Part shown: one piece after another, positions 25,184 to 34,492 of the stretch
Layout of the letters: every line of letters starts with the position of its first letter
Position numbering within the stretch: position 1 is the stretch's first letter
Source of the DNA: Aquicoccus porphyridii
GTDB taxonomy: Bacteria > Pseudomonadota > Alphaproteobacteria > Rhodobacterales > Rhodobacteraceae
Direction of reading: 5' to 3'
Assembly: GCF_008369105.1 (NCBI RefSeq)
Contig: NZ_VINQ01000010.1
Coordinates: forward strand, 62,001 to 126,000
DNA: 64,000 bases
Made by a program: the position numbers and the translations under genes
Notes under the pieces: generated by a model
Told to the model about the DNA's origin: nothing
The model's input: the letters and a program-made list of their open reading frames with translations, nothing else
Databases searched by the model: none

Positions 25184-26581
25184 ATGATCCAGATCTCAAA
25201 CCACATGCCGACGAAAGAACTTCAAGCGCTGGATGCTGCGCATCACATGCACCCGTTTACCGCGGGCAACGAACTTGCCGAAAAGGGTGTCCGCGTGATC
25301 ACCCGGGCCAATGGCGTGACGCTGACGGATAGTGAAGGCAACGAAATCCTTGATGCGATGGCGGGCCTGTGGTGCGTCAATATCGGCTACGGGCGCGAAG
25401 AGCTGGCCGAGGTTGCGGCCCGACAGATGCGAGAGCTTCCCTACTACAATACCTTCTTTCAAACGACACATGTTCCCGCGATTGCCCTTGCCAACCGCCT
25501 GGCCGAGCTGGCGCCCGGCGATCTGAACCATGTGTTCTTTGCCGGATCAGGGTCCGAAGCCAACGATACCAATATGCGCATGGTGCGCACTTACTGGGCC
25601 CAGAAAGGAAAGCCCGAAAAGCAGATCATCATCAGCCGCAAGAACGCGTATCATGGTTCGACCATGGGCGGGGCGTCGCTTGGCGGGATGACGCCCATGC
25701 ATGCGCAGGGCGGCCTGCCGATCCCCGGTATCCACCATATCGACCAGCCCAACTGGTGGGCCGAAGGCGGTGACATGAGCCCGGAAGAATTCGGTCTGGC
25801 CCGCGCTCGTGCGCTCGAAGAGGCGATTCTTGAACTCGGCGAAGACAAGGTTGCGGCCTTCATCGCCGAGCCGGTCCAGGGGGCCGGCGGCGTGATCGTG
25901 CCGCCCGAGACCTATTGGCCCGAGATTCAGCGCATCTGTGACAAATACGAAATCCTGTTGATTGCCGACGAGGTCATTTGCGGTTTTGGCCGCACCGGAC
26001 AATGGTTCGGCAGCCAGACGATGGGCATCCGCCCGCATATCATGACCATCGCAAAGGGCCTGTCATCGGGATACGCGCCGATTGGCGGCTCGATCGTTTG
26101 CGACGAAGTGGCCGAGGTGATCGGCGCATGTGAGTTCAATCACGGCTATACTTATTCGGGTCATCCTGTCGCCGCGGCGGTCGCGCTGGAAAATCTGCGG
26201 ATACTCGACGAAGAGAAGATCGTCGAAACCTGTGGGGCCGAAACCGCCCCTTATCTCAAGCAAAAATGGGAGGCCCTGGCCGATCACCCGCTCGTGGGCG
26301 AAGCCCGGATCGTCGGCATGATGGGGTCGATCGCCCTGACGCCGGACAAGGCGTCGCGCGCAAGATTCGCGTCAGATCCGGGAACGATCGGCCTGATCTG
26401 TCGCGAGCGGTGCTTTGCCAACAATCTGGTTATGCGCCATGTTGGTGACCGGATGATCATTTCCCCACCGCTGGTTATCAGCAAGAGCGAAATAGACGCT
26501 TTGATCGAACGGGCATCACGCGCCCTCGACGAATGTCTGGCCCAAGCCACGAAAGATGGGCTCATGGTGGCGGCAAGCTGA
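25184..26581 (+). CDS. Class III (omega) aminotransferase, second copy
   Basis: A 465-residue PLP enzyme paralogous to the one at 17577. It shares LDAAHHMHPFTAG, LDAMAGLWCVNIGYGREELA, FFAGSGSEANDTNMRMVR, AYHGSTMGGASLGGM, EPVQGAGGVIVPPETYWPE, LLIADEVICGFGRTG and the PLP lysine in MTIAKGLSSGYAPIGG. Family members act on putrescine, GABA, beta-alanine or other omega-amines with pyruvate. A start seven codons later (ATG 25205) is possible. It lies between the GntR gene and an acyl-CoA synthetase in the same direction. Confidence 0.87.
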   Translation: MIQISNHMPTKELQALDAAHHMHPFTAGNELAEKGVRVITRANGVTLTDSEGNEILDAMAGLWCVNIGYGREELAEVAARQMRELPYYNTFFQTTHVPAIALANRLAELAPGDLNHVFFAGSGSEANDTNMRMVRTYWAQKGKPEKQIIISRKNAYHGSTMGGASLGGMTPMHAQGGLPIPGIHHIDQPNWWAEGGDMSPEEFGLARARALEEAILELGEDKVAAFIAEPVQGAGGVIVPPETYWPEIQRICDKYEILLIADEVICGFGRTGQWFGSQTMGIRPHIMTIAKGLSSGYAPIGGSIVCDEVAEVIGACEFNHGYTYSGHPVAAAVALENLRILDEEKIVETCGAETAPYLKQKWEALADHPLVGEARIVGMMGSIALTPDKASRARFASDPGTIGLICRERCFANNLVMRHVGDRMIISPPLVISKSEIDALIERASRALDECLAQATKDGLMVAAS

Positions 26582-26634
26582 GCCTTTGGAACGTAGCGTT
26601 CCGCTTGCCAATGCGGCTGGAATGATTTGAGCAT

Positions 26635-26658
26635 CCCTCTCGCGCAGGCGCGGGAGGG
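26635..26658 (+). promoter_or_regulatory. Hairpin covering the ribosome site of the acyl-CoA synthetase gene
   Basis: CCCTC-t-CGCG and CGCG-g-GAGGG can pair around a four-base loop. The right arm contains the GGGAGGG Shine-Dalgarno sequence, and the ATG follows at 26664. The stem would mask ribosome binding unless opened. A second small stem (GGAACG / CGTTCC, 26588-26602) lies just after the upstream stop. Confidence 0.45.
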
Positions 26659-26663
26659 AATAG

Positions 26664-28220
26664 ATGATCGAGTTTGAACCGGGTACGCCCGAGATCAAGC
26701 CCACGAAAACCGTCGTGGACATGATCCGCGACGCGGCATCGCGTAACGCGGACAGGGAGGCGTTGGTCGAGGGCGAAACGCGCCTGACATGGCGCGAGCT
26801 TGATCGCCGCATCAATCAGGTCGCCAACCAATTGCGCGCACTCGGTGTCGAAAAGGGCGATCGGGTCGCGATCCTGTCGGAAAACTCGGCTGCTTTCGCC
26901 GAAATCTTCCTTGGAACGATCCGGGCCGGGGCCTGCTTGGTGCCGCTGTCCACGATGGCGTCATCCGAAGCACTGGAAAAGATGATCGCGGATTGCACGC
27001 CCAATGTTTTTTTCCTGTCGAATCAATATCAGACATTGGCACAGCCATTTCTGCCTGAACTGAATGCAATCCGGATTGCGTTGGATTTCCACGAAGACGG
27101 CTGGACCCGATACACGGAGTTTCGCGACCAAGGCACAACGTCCGATCCGATGGTATCCATCGGCATGAAGGACGCGTTCAACCTGATTTACTCATCCGGC
27201 ACCACGGGCACGCCCAAGGGCATTCTTCACAATCACTATATGCGTGCAGTCCAGATGGAGCGGATCGAATCCGCCGGCTATGTGGACAATGCGCGGACGC
27301 TGCTTTCGACGCCGCTTTATTCCAATACGACAATCGTGGCGTTCCTGCCCACGCTGGCGGGTGGGTCTTGCGTGCATCTGATGCGCAAGTTCGACGTCTT
27401 GCGCTATCTCGAAACTGTCGAGCGCGAGAAGATCACGCATACGATGCTTGTGCCGGTTCAATACAAGCGGATCATGGAGCATCCCGATTTCGGCAATTTT
27501 GACCTGTCTTCCATGCAGGCCAAGTTTTCCACCTCGGCCCCGTTGCGCTCGGATATCAAGCGCGACGTGCTGGCGCGTTTTCCCGGTGGCCTGACCGAGT
27601 ATTACGGCCTGACCGAGGGTGGCGGAACCAGCGTTCTGGCCGCGCATGAGTACCCCGACAAGCTCCATACCGTGGGTCAACCCGGGCCGGGCGTCGAATT
27701 CCGTCTTGTCGACGAGGATGGAAACGAGGTCGCCCCCGGCGAGATCGGCGAGATTTGTGGCCGTTCGGGCGCGATGATGGCGGGGTATTTCGGGCGCGAT
27801 GATCTGACCGAAGACACGATCTGGCGCGACGGGAAGGGCAACGTGTTCTTCCGCTCGGGCGATATGGGATCGTTTGATGACGACGGGTTTCTGGTGCTCA
27901 GCGATCGAAAGAAGGACATGATCATTTCCGGTGGGTTGAACATCTATGCCAATGATCTGGAACTAGTTCTGTTGGGCGATGCGGACGTTACCGATGCCGC
28001 CGTGGTCGGCGTCCCTTCGGAGCAGTGGGGTGAAACGCCGGTGGGTTTCGTCGTTCTGCGCGAAAACGCGACCAGATCCCCGCAGGATATCCTTGACGCG
28101 GCAAATGCGAGGCTCGGCAAGAGCCAAAGGCTATATGACGTGTGCGTGCGCGAAACACTTCCGCGTAGCGAGATCGGAAAGATCCTCAAACGCGATCTGC
28201 GCAAGGAATTCCTCGGTTAG
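26664..28220 (+). CDS. AMP-dependent acyl-CoA synthetase/ligase
   Basis: A 518-residue adenylate-forming enzyme. The P-loop motif is LIYSSGTTGTPKGI, the A5-like motif is YYGLTEGGG, the A7/A8 hinge is FFRSGDMGSFDDDGFLVLSDR, and the A10 lysine is in SEIGKILKRDL. The closest general group is the CaiC/fatty-acyl or crotonobetaine-type ligases, but the substrate is not evident. Given the aminotransferase upstream, it may activate an acid produced by amine catabolism. Its stop overlaps the stop of the convergent ArgE-like gene. Confidence 0.88.
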   Translation: MIEFEPGTPEIKPTKTVVDMIRDAASRNADREALVEGETRLTWRELDRRINQVANQLRALGVEKGDRVAILSENSAAFAEIFLGTIRAGACLVPLSTMASSEALEKMIADCTPNVFFLSNQYQTLAQPFLPELNAIRIALDFHEDGWTRYTEFRDQGTTSDPMVSIGMKDAFNLIYSSGTTGTPKGILHNHYMRAVQMERIESAGYVDNARTLLSTPLYSNTTIVAFLPTLAGGSCVHLMRKFDVLRYLETVEREKITHTMLVPVQYKRIMEHPDFGNFDLSSMQAKFSTSAPLRSDIKRDVLARFPGGLTEYYGLTEGGGTSVLAAHEYPDKLHTVGQPGPGVEFRLVDEDGNEVAPGEIGEICGRSGAMMAGYFGRDDLTEDTIWRDGKGNVFFRSGDMGSFDDDGFLVLSDRKKDMIISGGLNIYANDLELVLLGDADVTDAAVVGVPSEQWGETPVGFVVLRENATRSPQDILDAANARLGKSQRLYDVCVRETLPRSEIGKILKRDLRKEFLG

Positions 28221-29377
28221 GCCGCAGCTTTGCGGCCCAACCCTTTGAGCATGCCGAGACAGGCGGAAAGCTGATCGAGCGAAATGAACTCATCGGGTTT
28301 GTGGGCTTGCTCGATCGAACCCGGGCCACAGACCACCACCGACAGGCCCATTGACTGGAAAATCCCTGCTTCCGTTCCGAAAGCCACGACATCGGCGTCA
28401 TTCTCACCGGTCAACCCGGCAACAAGATCACGCGCTTCGTTCTCGGGCATGGGGTCCAGCCCCGTCACCTCGCCGATGGTTTCGGTTTCGATCGACGCAT
28501 CGGGACACACGGCGCGCATGGCTGGCAACAGCACGTTCTCGGCATAGCGCGCGATTTCGGATGTTACATAACTGTAGTCGTCGGATTGAACCGGTCGAAA
28601 CTCCCATTCCACCTCGGATTTGCCGACGATCACGTTATGCGCAACCCCGCCCGTGACGCGCCCGATATTGAGCGTGGTCCATGGCGGGTCAAAGCGGCTG
28701 CTACCCGGTGCGCGGTGTTTCAGCTCTTCTCGGATTTCCAACAAGCGGGAGACATAGCGCACCGCGTATTCCGCGGCATTCACGCCACGATCCGGGGCCG
28801 ATCCGTGACCTTCGAGCCCGGTGAAGCGGGTGGTGTATTCACAGCATCCCTTGTGGCCCTCGATGATCTTCATCATTGTCGGTTCGCCGATAATCGCAAT
28901 CCCGGGCTTGATCCCGCGCGCCTTGAGTTCCGTAACCAGTGACTGCGCACCGATACACCCTGTTTCCTCGTCATGGGTAAAGGCGAAATGGATCGGACGA
29001 GACAGGTTGAGGCGCGCAAATTCCGGCGCCATGGCAAGCGTTGCGGCGATGAAACCCTTCATGTCGCAGGTGCCGCGCCCAAACAGTTTGCCATCCGCCT
29101 CGTAAAGCTGGAACGGATCGGATCGCCAATCCTGATCGGCCACGGGCACGACGTCCGAATGACCTGACAGAAGGATTCCGCCATCTCTGTCCGGCCCGAT
29201 CGTGGCGAACAGGTTCGCCTTGGTCCCGGTGTCGTCGGCATAGATATCAACGCTCGCGCCGATATCATACAAGAGCGCACCCATATGCTGGATCATGTCC
29301 AGATTGCTGTCGGTGGACACGGTCGGAAAGGAAATGAGGTCGCGTAATATGTCCTTGGTACGAGCAAGATTTGTCAT
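28217..29377 (-). CDS. argE: M20 family deacylase, ArgE-like
   Basis: A 386-residue zinc hydrolase of the ArgE/DapE family, typically releasing acetate from N-acetylornithine. Metal-site motifs are LSGHSDVVPV, GRGTCDMKGF, the catalytic DEETGCIG, IGEPT, and the late histidine in AHKPDEFI. The dimerisation domain includes TTRFTGLEGHGSAPDRGVNA. Its start overlaps the stop of the DoeA-like gene by four bases, so it probably acts in the same pathway, perhaps on an N-acetylated diamino acid rather than in arginine synthesis. The specific substrate is uncertain. Confidence 0.85.
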   Translation of the reverse strand: MTNLARTKDILRDLISFPTVSTDSNLDMIQHMGALLYDIGASVDIYADDTGTKANLFATIGPDRDGGILLSGHSDVVPVADQDWRSDPFQLYEADGKLFGRGTCDMKGFIAATLAMAPEFARLNLSRPIHFAFTHDEETGCIGAQSLVTELKARGIKPGIAIIGEPTMMKIIEGHKGCCEYTTRFTGLEGHGSAPDRGVNAAEYAVRYVSRLLEIREELKHRAPGSSRFDPPWTTLNIGRVTGGVAHNVIVGKSEVEWEFRPVQSDDYSYVTSEIARYAENVLLPAMRAVCPDASIETETIGEVTGLDPMPENEARDLVAGLTGENDADVVAFGTEAGIFQSMGLSVVVCGPGSIEQAHKPDEFISLDQLSACLGMLKGLGRKAAA

Positions 29378-30558
29378 GGCTTCACGAACATCTGACGGGG
29401 GCGGTCGCAGAAGGCTTCGGCTGGGCCGCTCTCGCGGATCAGGATCGACTCCGTGATTTCAAGGCCCCAGGTCGGCGCCCAGATCCCCGGCATGAAGTGA
29501 AAGGTCATGCCCGGTTCAAGCACGGTTTCATCCGCGGCGCGGAGCGAAATGGTGCGTTCGCCCCAGTCCGGCGGATAGGACAGACCGATGGGATAGCCGC
29601 AACGCGCGCCGCGTTCGATTCCCGCGCGCTCCAGTGGTCCTGCCAGAGCATTCGCTATATCACGTGCACGGTTGCCTGCGCGCGCGACTTCAAGACCGGC
29701 CTCCAAGCCCTCGACCAGCGCCGCCTCGGCGCGTTTCATGTCATCCGGCGGTGTGCCGAGGAAGATGGTCCGGCAGAACGGCGTATGATACCGGCGGTAA
29801 ACGCCGGCCAGCTCGAAAAAGGTGCATTCCCCGGTTTTTAGCGTGTTGCCGTCCCATGTCAGATGCGGAGCCGACGCATCGGCACCCGACGGACACATCG
29901 GAACGATGGCCGGGTAATCCCCCCAATCGTCGCCCACGCCTCGCAGTGCATCGCCATAGATTTCCGCCACCAGTTCGTTCTTGCGCAACCCGGGTTCGGC
30001 GCGTTCGATCGCACCGTCGATCATCTTTTCCGCGATGCGTGCAGCGCGGCGCATGAAGCCGAGCTCCTCGTCGGATTTGACCGCTCGCTGCCAGTTCACA
30101 AGCGCCGTCGCATCGACGATTTGCGCCTTTGGCAGGCATTCCACAAGGGTCGTATAAGCCTTGGCCGAGAAGTAATAGTTTTCCATCTCAACGCCGATGC
30201 GGGCGGTTTCATAACCCAGTTCGGCGAGCAGGGCGGCGAGGTGTTGCATCGGGTGATGCGTGGTCGATTGCACGTATTCATCGCCATAGGGCCGCAGGCT
30301 GTCATTCGAGAGCCAGGCCGTGCGGCGCGCGCCGTTGGCATCCATGTTTCTGCCCCACCAGAGCGGTTCGCCCTCGTGAGTCAGGATGACACCCTGATGC
30401 ACATAGAAGGACCAGCCGTCATAGCCTGTCAGCCACGCCATGTTAGAGGGATCTTCGACAAACAGGACGTCAATGCCCTGTTCGGACATGGCCGCGCGTG
30501 TCTTGTTCAACCGGCGTAGGTATTCCGTTTCGGAAAACGCGGTCGCGTTCCTTGTCAT
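29374..30558 (-). CDS. M24 family hydrolase, ectoine hydrolase (DoeA)-like
   Basis: A 394-residue pita-bread-fold protein. It has a creatinase-type N-terminal domain (EDPSNMAWLTGYDGWSFYVH, then WWGRNMDANGARRTAWLS) and a C-terminal catalytic domain. The segments GVEMENYYFSAKAY and VNWQRAVKSDEELGFMRRAA closely follow DoeA, which opens the ectoine ring. The usual partner DoeB is not visible; instead an ArgE-like deacylase follows with a four-base overlap. Met 30558 has a good AAGGAGA site; the frame extends 12 codons further upstream. Xaa-Pro peptidase or another cyclic amide hydrolase are alternatives. Confidence 0.72.
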   Translation of the reverse strand: MTRNATAFSETEYLRRLNKTRAAMSEQGIDVLFVEDPSNMAWLTGYDGWSFYVHQGVILTHEGEPLWWGRNMDANGARRTAWLSNDSLRPYGDEYVQSTTHHPMQHLAALLAELGYETARIGVEMENYYFSAKAYTTLVECLPKAQIVDATALVNWQRAVKSDEELGFMRRAARIAEKMIDGAIERAEPGLRKNELVAEIYGDALRGVGDDWGDYPAIVPMCPSGADASAPHLTWDGNTLKTGECTFFELAGVYRRYHTPFCRTIFLGTPPDDMKRAEAALVEGLEAGLEVARAGNRARDIANALAGPLERAGIERGARCGYPIGLSYPPDWGERTISLRAADETVLEPGMTFHFMPGIWAPTWGLEITESILIRESGPAEAFCDRPRQMFVKP

Positions 30559-30588
30559 GACCATCTCCTTCATTTGCATGGGCGCATT

Positions 30589-30607
30589 AAACACGGAGAA
30601 CGTGTTT
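30589..30607. promoter_or_regulatory. Inverted repeat in divergent promoter region
   Basis: AAACACG and CGTGTTT flank a five-base centre, 31 bases upstream of the DoeA-like start and about 210 bases before the divergent ABC ATPase gene. Such a spaced palindrome could be a regulator site for either direction. The rest of the 261-base gap (30559-30819) shows no further gene. Confidence 0.4.
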
Positions 30608-30819
30608 TGGCCCTTTCAATTACGACCAGCCGGGCGCTTGCGCCGACGCGGGCAACCCGACACCAATCTTCGCACAAGGGCCGGAAAAAGCGCCCGTTTT
30701 TAAGCAAGAAGGCACGAATCGCCGTAAAAATTCGCAAAGCAGTTGCAAACGCGTGTGTGACCCGCTTTACATACGAGTCAACAAACGGCAAGAGCCGGAA
30801 AAACAACAGGGAGCCGAAA

Positions 30820-31920
30820 TTGGCAGCTTCGCAGACTTCGGATGCGTTCGTTGAATTTGATCGCGTGCAGAAAAGTTACGATGGCGAAACGCTCGTCGTC
30901 AAAGACCTCAATCTAACCATGCCCAGGGGTGAATTTCTCACGATGCTCGGGCCTTCGGGATCGGGCAAGACCACGTGCCTCATGATGCTGGCCGGGTTCG
31001 AGACGGCAACGCATGGCGATATCAGGTTGGGTGGCAAATCCATCAACAACATTCCACCGCACAAGCGCGGGATCGGCATGGTTTTTCAGAATTATGCGCT
31101 GTTCCCGCACATGACGATCGAGGAGAACCTGTCTTTCCCTCTTGAGGTGCGCAGTATCGGCAAATCCGACCGCGAGGCCAAGGTCAAGCGCGCCCTTGAG
31201 ATGGTCGAGATGGGCAGTTTCGGAAAGCGGCGGCCAGCACAGCTTTCCGGCGGTCAGCAGCAACGGGTCGCCTTGGCCCGCGCGCTGGTGTTCGAGCCGG
31301 AGCTTGTCCTGATGGATGAGCCCCTGGGCGCGCTTGACAAGCAATTGCGCGAGAAAATGCAGTTCGAGATCACCCACCTGGCCCATAGTCTCGGAATTAC
31401 CGTGGTCTATGTGACGCACGATCAGACCGAGGCACTAACCATGTCCGACAGGGTGGCGGTTTTCGACGACGGCGTCATCCAGCAGCTTGACACGCCGGAC
31501 AAGCTTTACGAGGAGCCGATGAACAGCTTCGTGGCCCAGTTCATCGGTGAAAACAATACGCTGGAAGGTGTTGTCAAAGAGATCAAGAACGGTGTCGCGC
31601 TGGTTCAGCTTGACGAAGGCGAAGTGATCGACTGCAATCCTGTCAATGTGAGCAAGGCGGGCGAACGCACGCGCGTTTCCATTCGTCCCGAGCGGGTGGA
31701 ATTCAACAAGGCCCGCCTTCAGGAAGGGGCCCACACGCTCAAGGCCGAAGTTCTTGAGTTTATCTACATGGGCGATATCTTCCGCACGCGGCTGCGGGTC
31801 GCCGGGAATGACGAGTTCGTTGTCAAGACCCGGAATGCGCCCGATCAGAAACGGCTACAGCCCGGTGAGCATATAGAAATCGGCTGGCTGCCCGAGGATT
31901 GCCGGGCGCTTGACGCCTGA
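30820..31920 (+). CDS. ABC transporter ATP-binding protein (PotA type, second system)
   Basis: A 366-residue ATPase read from TTG 30820, with a GGGAG ribosome site seven bases upstream. Walker A is LGPSGSGKTTCLMML, the Q-loop FQNYALFPHM, the signature LSGGQQQRVALARAL, Walker B LVLMDEPLGALD, and the switch VTHDQTEALT. A TOBE domain follows (about 285-360). The open frame continues 82 codons upstream without similarity. It leads a five-gene operon with a binding protein, two permeases and a dehydrogenase. Confidence 0.9.
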   Translation: MAASQTSDAFVEFDRVQKSYDGETLVVKDLNLTMPRGEFLTMLGPSGSGKTTCLMMLAGFETATHGDIRLGGKSINNIPPHKRGIGMVFQNYALFPHMTIEENLSFPLEVRSIGKSDREAKVKRALEMVEMGSFGKRRPAQLSGGQQQRVALARALVFEPELVLMDEPLGALDKQLREKMQFEITHLAHSLGITVVYVTHDQTEALTMSDRVAVFDDGVIQQLDTPDKLYEEPMNSFVAQFIGENNTLEGVVKEIKNGVALVQLDEGEVIDCNPVNVSKAGERTRVSIRPERVEFNKARLQEGAHTLKAEVLEFIYMGDIFRTRLRVAGNDEFVVKTRNAPDQKRLQPGEHIEIGWLPEDCRALDA

Positions 31921-32035
31921 CGATAACGTGACAGTTCCGGGTCGTCCAAAGCCCGGGGCAACAGTATGGGCCAATCCGTTGAACCCGGAACGGGGTCCTG
32001 GAAAAACGAAACGGGTCAACTAGGGAGAAATGCGA

Positions 32036-33109
32036 ATGAAGCTCAAATCTGTACTAATGGCGACGGCCCTTTCCGGCGTGGCGCTTGGCGCCCAGGCGCA
32101 GGAAGTTACCGTGATGTCGTGGGGCGGTGCCTATACGAAATCCCAAGTCGAAGCCTATCACAAACCGTTCACTGCCGAGACCGGCATCAAGATCAACTCG
32201 GTCGATGCCGACAACCCGGCAACACCGATCAAGGCACAGGTCGAGGCCGGCAATGTCTCGATCGACGTGGCCGACGTGGAATTCTCGGACGCTGTGCGCC
32301 TGTGTGACGAGGGGCTGATCGAACCGATCGACCTGAGCATGCTTCCGGCAGCACCCGACGGCACCCCGGCGACCGAAGATTTCATCGAGGGCGCTTTGCA
32401 GGATTGCGCGGTGGGCAGCATCGTGTGGTCGACGATCTATGCCTATAACAGCAGCAATGTTGACGGCACCCCCACAACCATCGGTGATTTCTTCGATACC
32501 GAGAAGTTCCCCGGCAAACGCGGTGTGCGCAAATCGGCCAAGGCGACGCTTGAGATGGCGCTGATGGCGGATGGCGTTCCGGCCGGAGAAGTCTACGACG
32601 TGCTCGACACGCCCGAGGGTGTGGACCGCGCCTTTGCCGTGCTCGACCGCATCAAGGACGATATCGTCTGGTGGGAAGCCGGCGCGCAGCCGCCGCAACT
32701 TCTGGCCGATGGCGAAGTGGTGATGGCAACCGCGTATAACGGTCGTATCTTCAACGCCGCCGTGGCCGAGAACCAGCCGCTTGAAGTGGTCTGGGACGGT
32801 CAGATCCTTGATTTCGACCTGTTCGTGGTGCCCAAGGGCGCACCGAACAAGGACAACGCGATGAAGTTCATCGCCTTCTCGACCGATACCCAGCGTCTTG
32901 CCGATCAGGCATCGTGGATCTCGTATGGTCCGGCGCGGAAGTCCTCGGGTGAGCTGGTTGGCCTGTTCATGGACGGTAAAACGCAGATGGGACCGCATAT
33001 GCCCACCGCCGCCGCGAACCTTGAGAACGCGCTGGTCAACAACTTCGAGTTCTGGGTCGACAAGGATGCGGAGCTGAACGAGCGTTTCAACGCCTGGCTG
33101 GCTAACTGA
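32036..33109 (+). CDS. ABC transporter substrate-binding protein (polyamine/opine type)
   Basis: A 357-residue periplasmic protein with signal peptide MKLKSVLMATALSGVALGAQAQ, mature start near EVTVMSWGG. The sequence AYTKSQVEAYHKPFTAETGI and the late PKGAPNKDNAMKFIAFSTD place it in the PotD-like solute-binding superfamily, but it is not close to PotF. A Shine-Dalgarno AGGGAG favours ATG 32036 over ATG 32030. The ligand is unknown; genomic neighbours suggest an amino-acid derivative. Confidence 0.88.
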   Translation: MKLKSVLMATALSGVALGAQAQEVTVMSWGGAYTKSQVEAYHKPFTAETGIKINSVDADNPATPIKAQVEAGNVSIDVADVEFSDAVRLCDEGLIEPIDLSMLPAAPDGTPATEDFIEGALQDCAVGSIVWSTIYAYNSSNVDGTPTTIGDFFDTEKFPGKRGVRKSAKATLEMALMADGVPAGEVYDVLDTPEGVDRAFAVLDRIKDDIVWWEAGAQPPQLLADGEVVMATAYNGRIFNAAVAENQPLEVVWDGQILDFDLFVVPKGAPNKDNAMKFIAFSTDTQRLADQASWISYGPARKSSGELVGLFMDGKTQMGPHMPTAAANLENALVNNFEFWVDKDAELNERFNAWLAN

Positions 33110-33118
33110 GGCGGCCTT

Positions 33119-33143
33119 CGGCCCGGGCGTGAGGCCCGGGCCG
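33119..33143 (+). terminator. Strong GC hairpin between binding protein and permease genes
   Basis: CGGCCCGGGC and GCCCGGGCCG form a perfect ten-base stem with a five-base loop, nine bases after the binding-protein stop. No T-run follows, so it more likely protects the 3' end of the upstream message or partly attenuates than fully terminates. Confidence 0.5.
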
Positions 33144-33202
33144 CATGACCAGAGGGCGGGGCGATACCGGCCCGCCCATCACCAGACAGGATGACGGCAC
33201 CG

Positions 33203-34492
33203 ATGAGCGACGCAACGGCCAATCAACTGCTGACAACCGCAGACGGCAAACCCCTCAAATCCGCCTTGGCGCGGGCAGAGAGAAGAGCACGGCACCGAGC
33301 GTTCCTGCTCGTTTTGCCGCTTTTGGCCTTTATCCTGATCACCTTCGTGACGCCGATTGCGCAGATGCTGCATCAGTCGGTCTATAACGAAGGCTTCACC
33401 ATGCACACGGAAATCGGGTCAGGCGAACGAACCCCGATCATGGTGAATATCAAGGAGTGGTTCGACCAGAACCCGGCCGGAACCGAACCTGACGAGGCTG
33501 CCTTCGCGGCGCTGGCCGAGGACATGAAGACCCTTCGGGAATTGCGTGCAGCGGGCTCGGCCGGAACGCGCATCAACTATGAACGTTCGGGCACCCGGTC
33601 GATGTTCACCAAGGCCGCCCGCAACGCCAACAAACTCGAGCCGCCTTTCAAGGAAGCCTTTATCGACCTCGACGAGGATTGGACCGATCCTGCGCTCTGG
33701 CGTGTGATGCGTGACGCGTCGTCCGCCTATACGATGAATTTCTATCTTGCGGCGATTGACCTGACGAAAAGCCCGGATGGTGACATCACGAGCGTTGCGC
33801 AGAACCGCCAAGTATATGTCACGCTGTTTCAGCGCACCCTTTTCCTGTCGGTCCTGATCACCTTCCTTACCTTCGCGCTGGGCTATCCGGTTGCGCATCT
33901 TCTGGCCACGTTGCCGTTGCGCTATTCGAACCTGTTGATGATCCTTGTCCTGTTGCCGTTCTGGACATCGTTGCTGGTGCGCACGACGAGCTGGATGGTG
34001 CTGCTCCAGTCTCAAGGGGTGATCAACGATGCGCTTGTCGGCGTGGGATTGCTGGGTGACGAGAACCGGCTTCAGATGATGTACAACCAGATCGGAACGG
34101 TGGTTGCGATGACGCATATCCTGCTGCCCTTCATGGTCCTGCCGCTTTATTCGGTGATGCGACCGATCAACCCGTCCTATGTGCGGGCCGCGCGCAGTCT
34201 TGGCGCGACGAGTTGGACCGCGTTCTGGCGGATCTATTTTCCACAGACGATCCCGGGGATCGGGGCCGGGGCGTTGTTGGTCTTTATCCTGTCGGTCGGT
34301 TACTACATCACCCCCGCCCTTGTCGGTGGCGCCAGCGGGCAGTTGATTTCAAACCTGATCGCCTTCCACATGCAGAACTCGCTCAACTGGTCGCTTGCGG
34401 CGGCATTGGCGGCGCTTTTGCTGGGCGGGGTTCTGATCCTCTATTGGCTCTATGACCGTCTTGTCGGTATCGACAACCTGAAACTGGGATGA
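33203..34492 (+). CDS. ABC transporter permease with enlarged periplasmic loop (PotB-like)
   Basis: A 429-residue permease. The first helix (about residues 32-52) is followed by about 150 mostly hydrophilic residues before the remaining five helices. That region includes EWFDQNPAGTEPDEAAFAAL and ALWRVMRDASSAYTMNFYLA. Ordinary PotB proteins are near 290 residues. The EAA loop is YVRAARSLGATSWTAFWRIY, and the late YYITPALVGGASGQL segment is typical. The start could be ATG 33191. The large outer loop is unusual and may contact the binding protein. Confidence 0.88.
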   Translation: MSDATANQLLTTADGKPLKSALARAERRARHRAFLLVLPLLAFILITFVTPIAQMLHQSVYNEGFTMHTEIGSGERTPIMVNIKEWFDQNPAGTEPDEAAFAALAEDMKTLRELRAAGSAGTRINYERSGTRSMFTKAARNANKLEPPFKEAFIDLDEDWTDPALWRVMRDASSAYTMNFYLAAIDLTKSPDGDITSVAQNRQVYVTLFQRTLFLSVLITFLTFALGYPVAHLLATLPLRYSNLLMILVLLPFWTSLLVRTTSWMVLLQSQGVINDALVGVGLLGDENRLQMMYNQIGTVVAMTHILLPFMVLPLYSVMRPINPSYVRAARSLGATSWTAFWRIYFPQTIPGIGAGALLVFILSVGYYITPALVGGASGQLISNLIAFHMQNSLNWSLAAALAALLLGGVLILYWLYDRLVGIDNLKLG

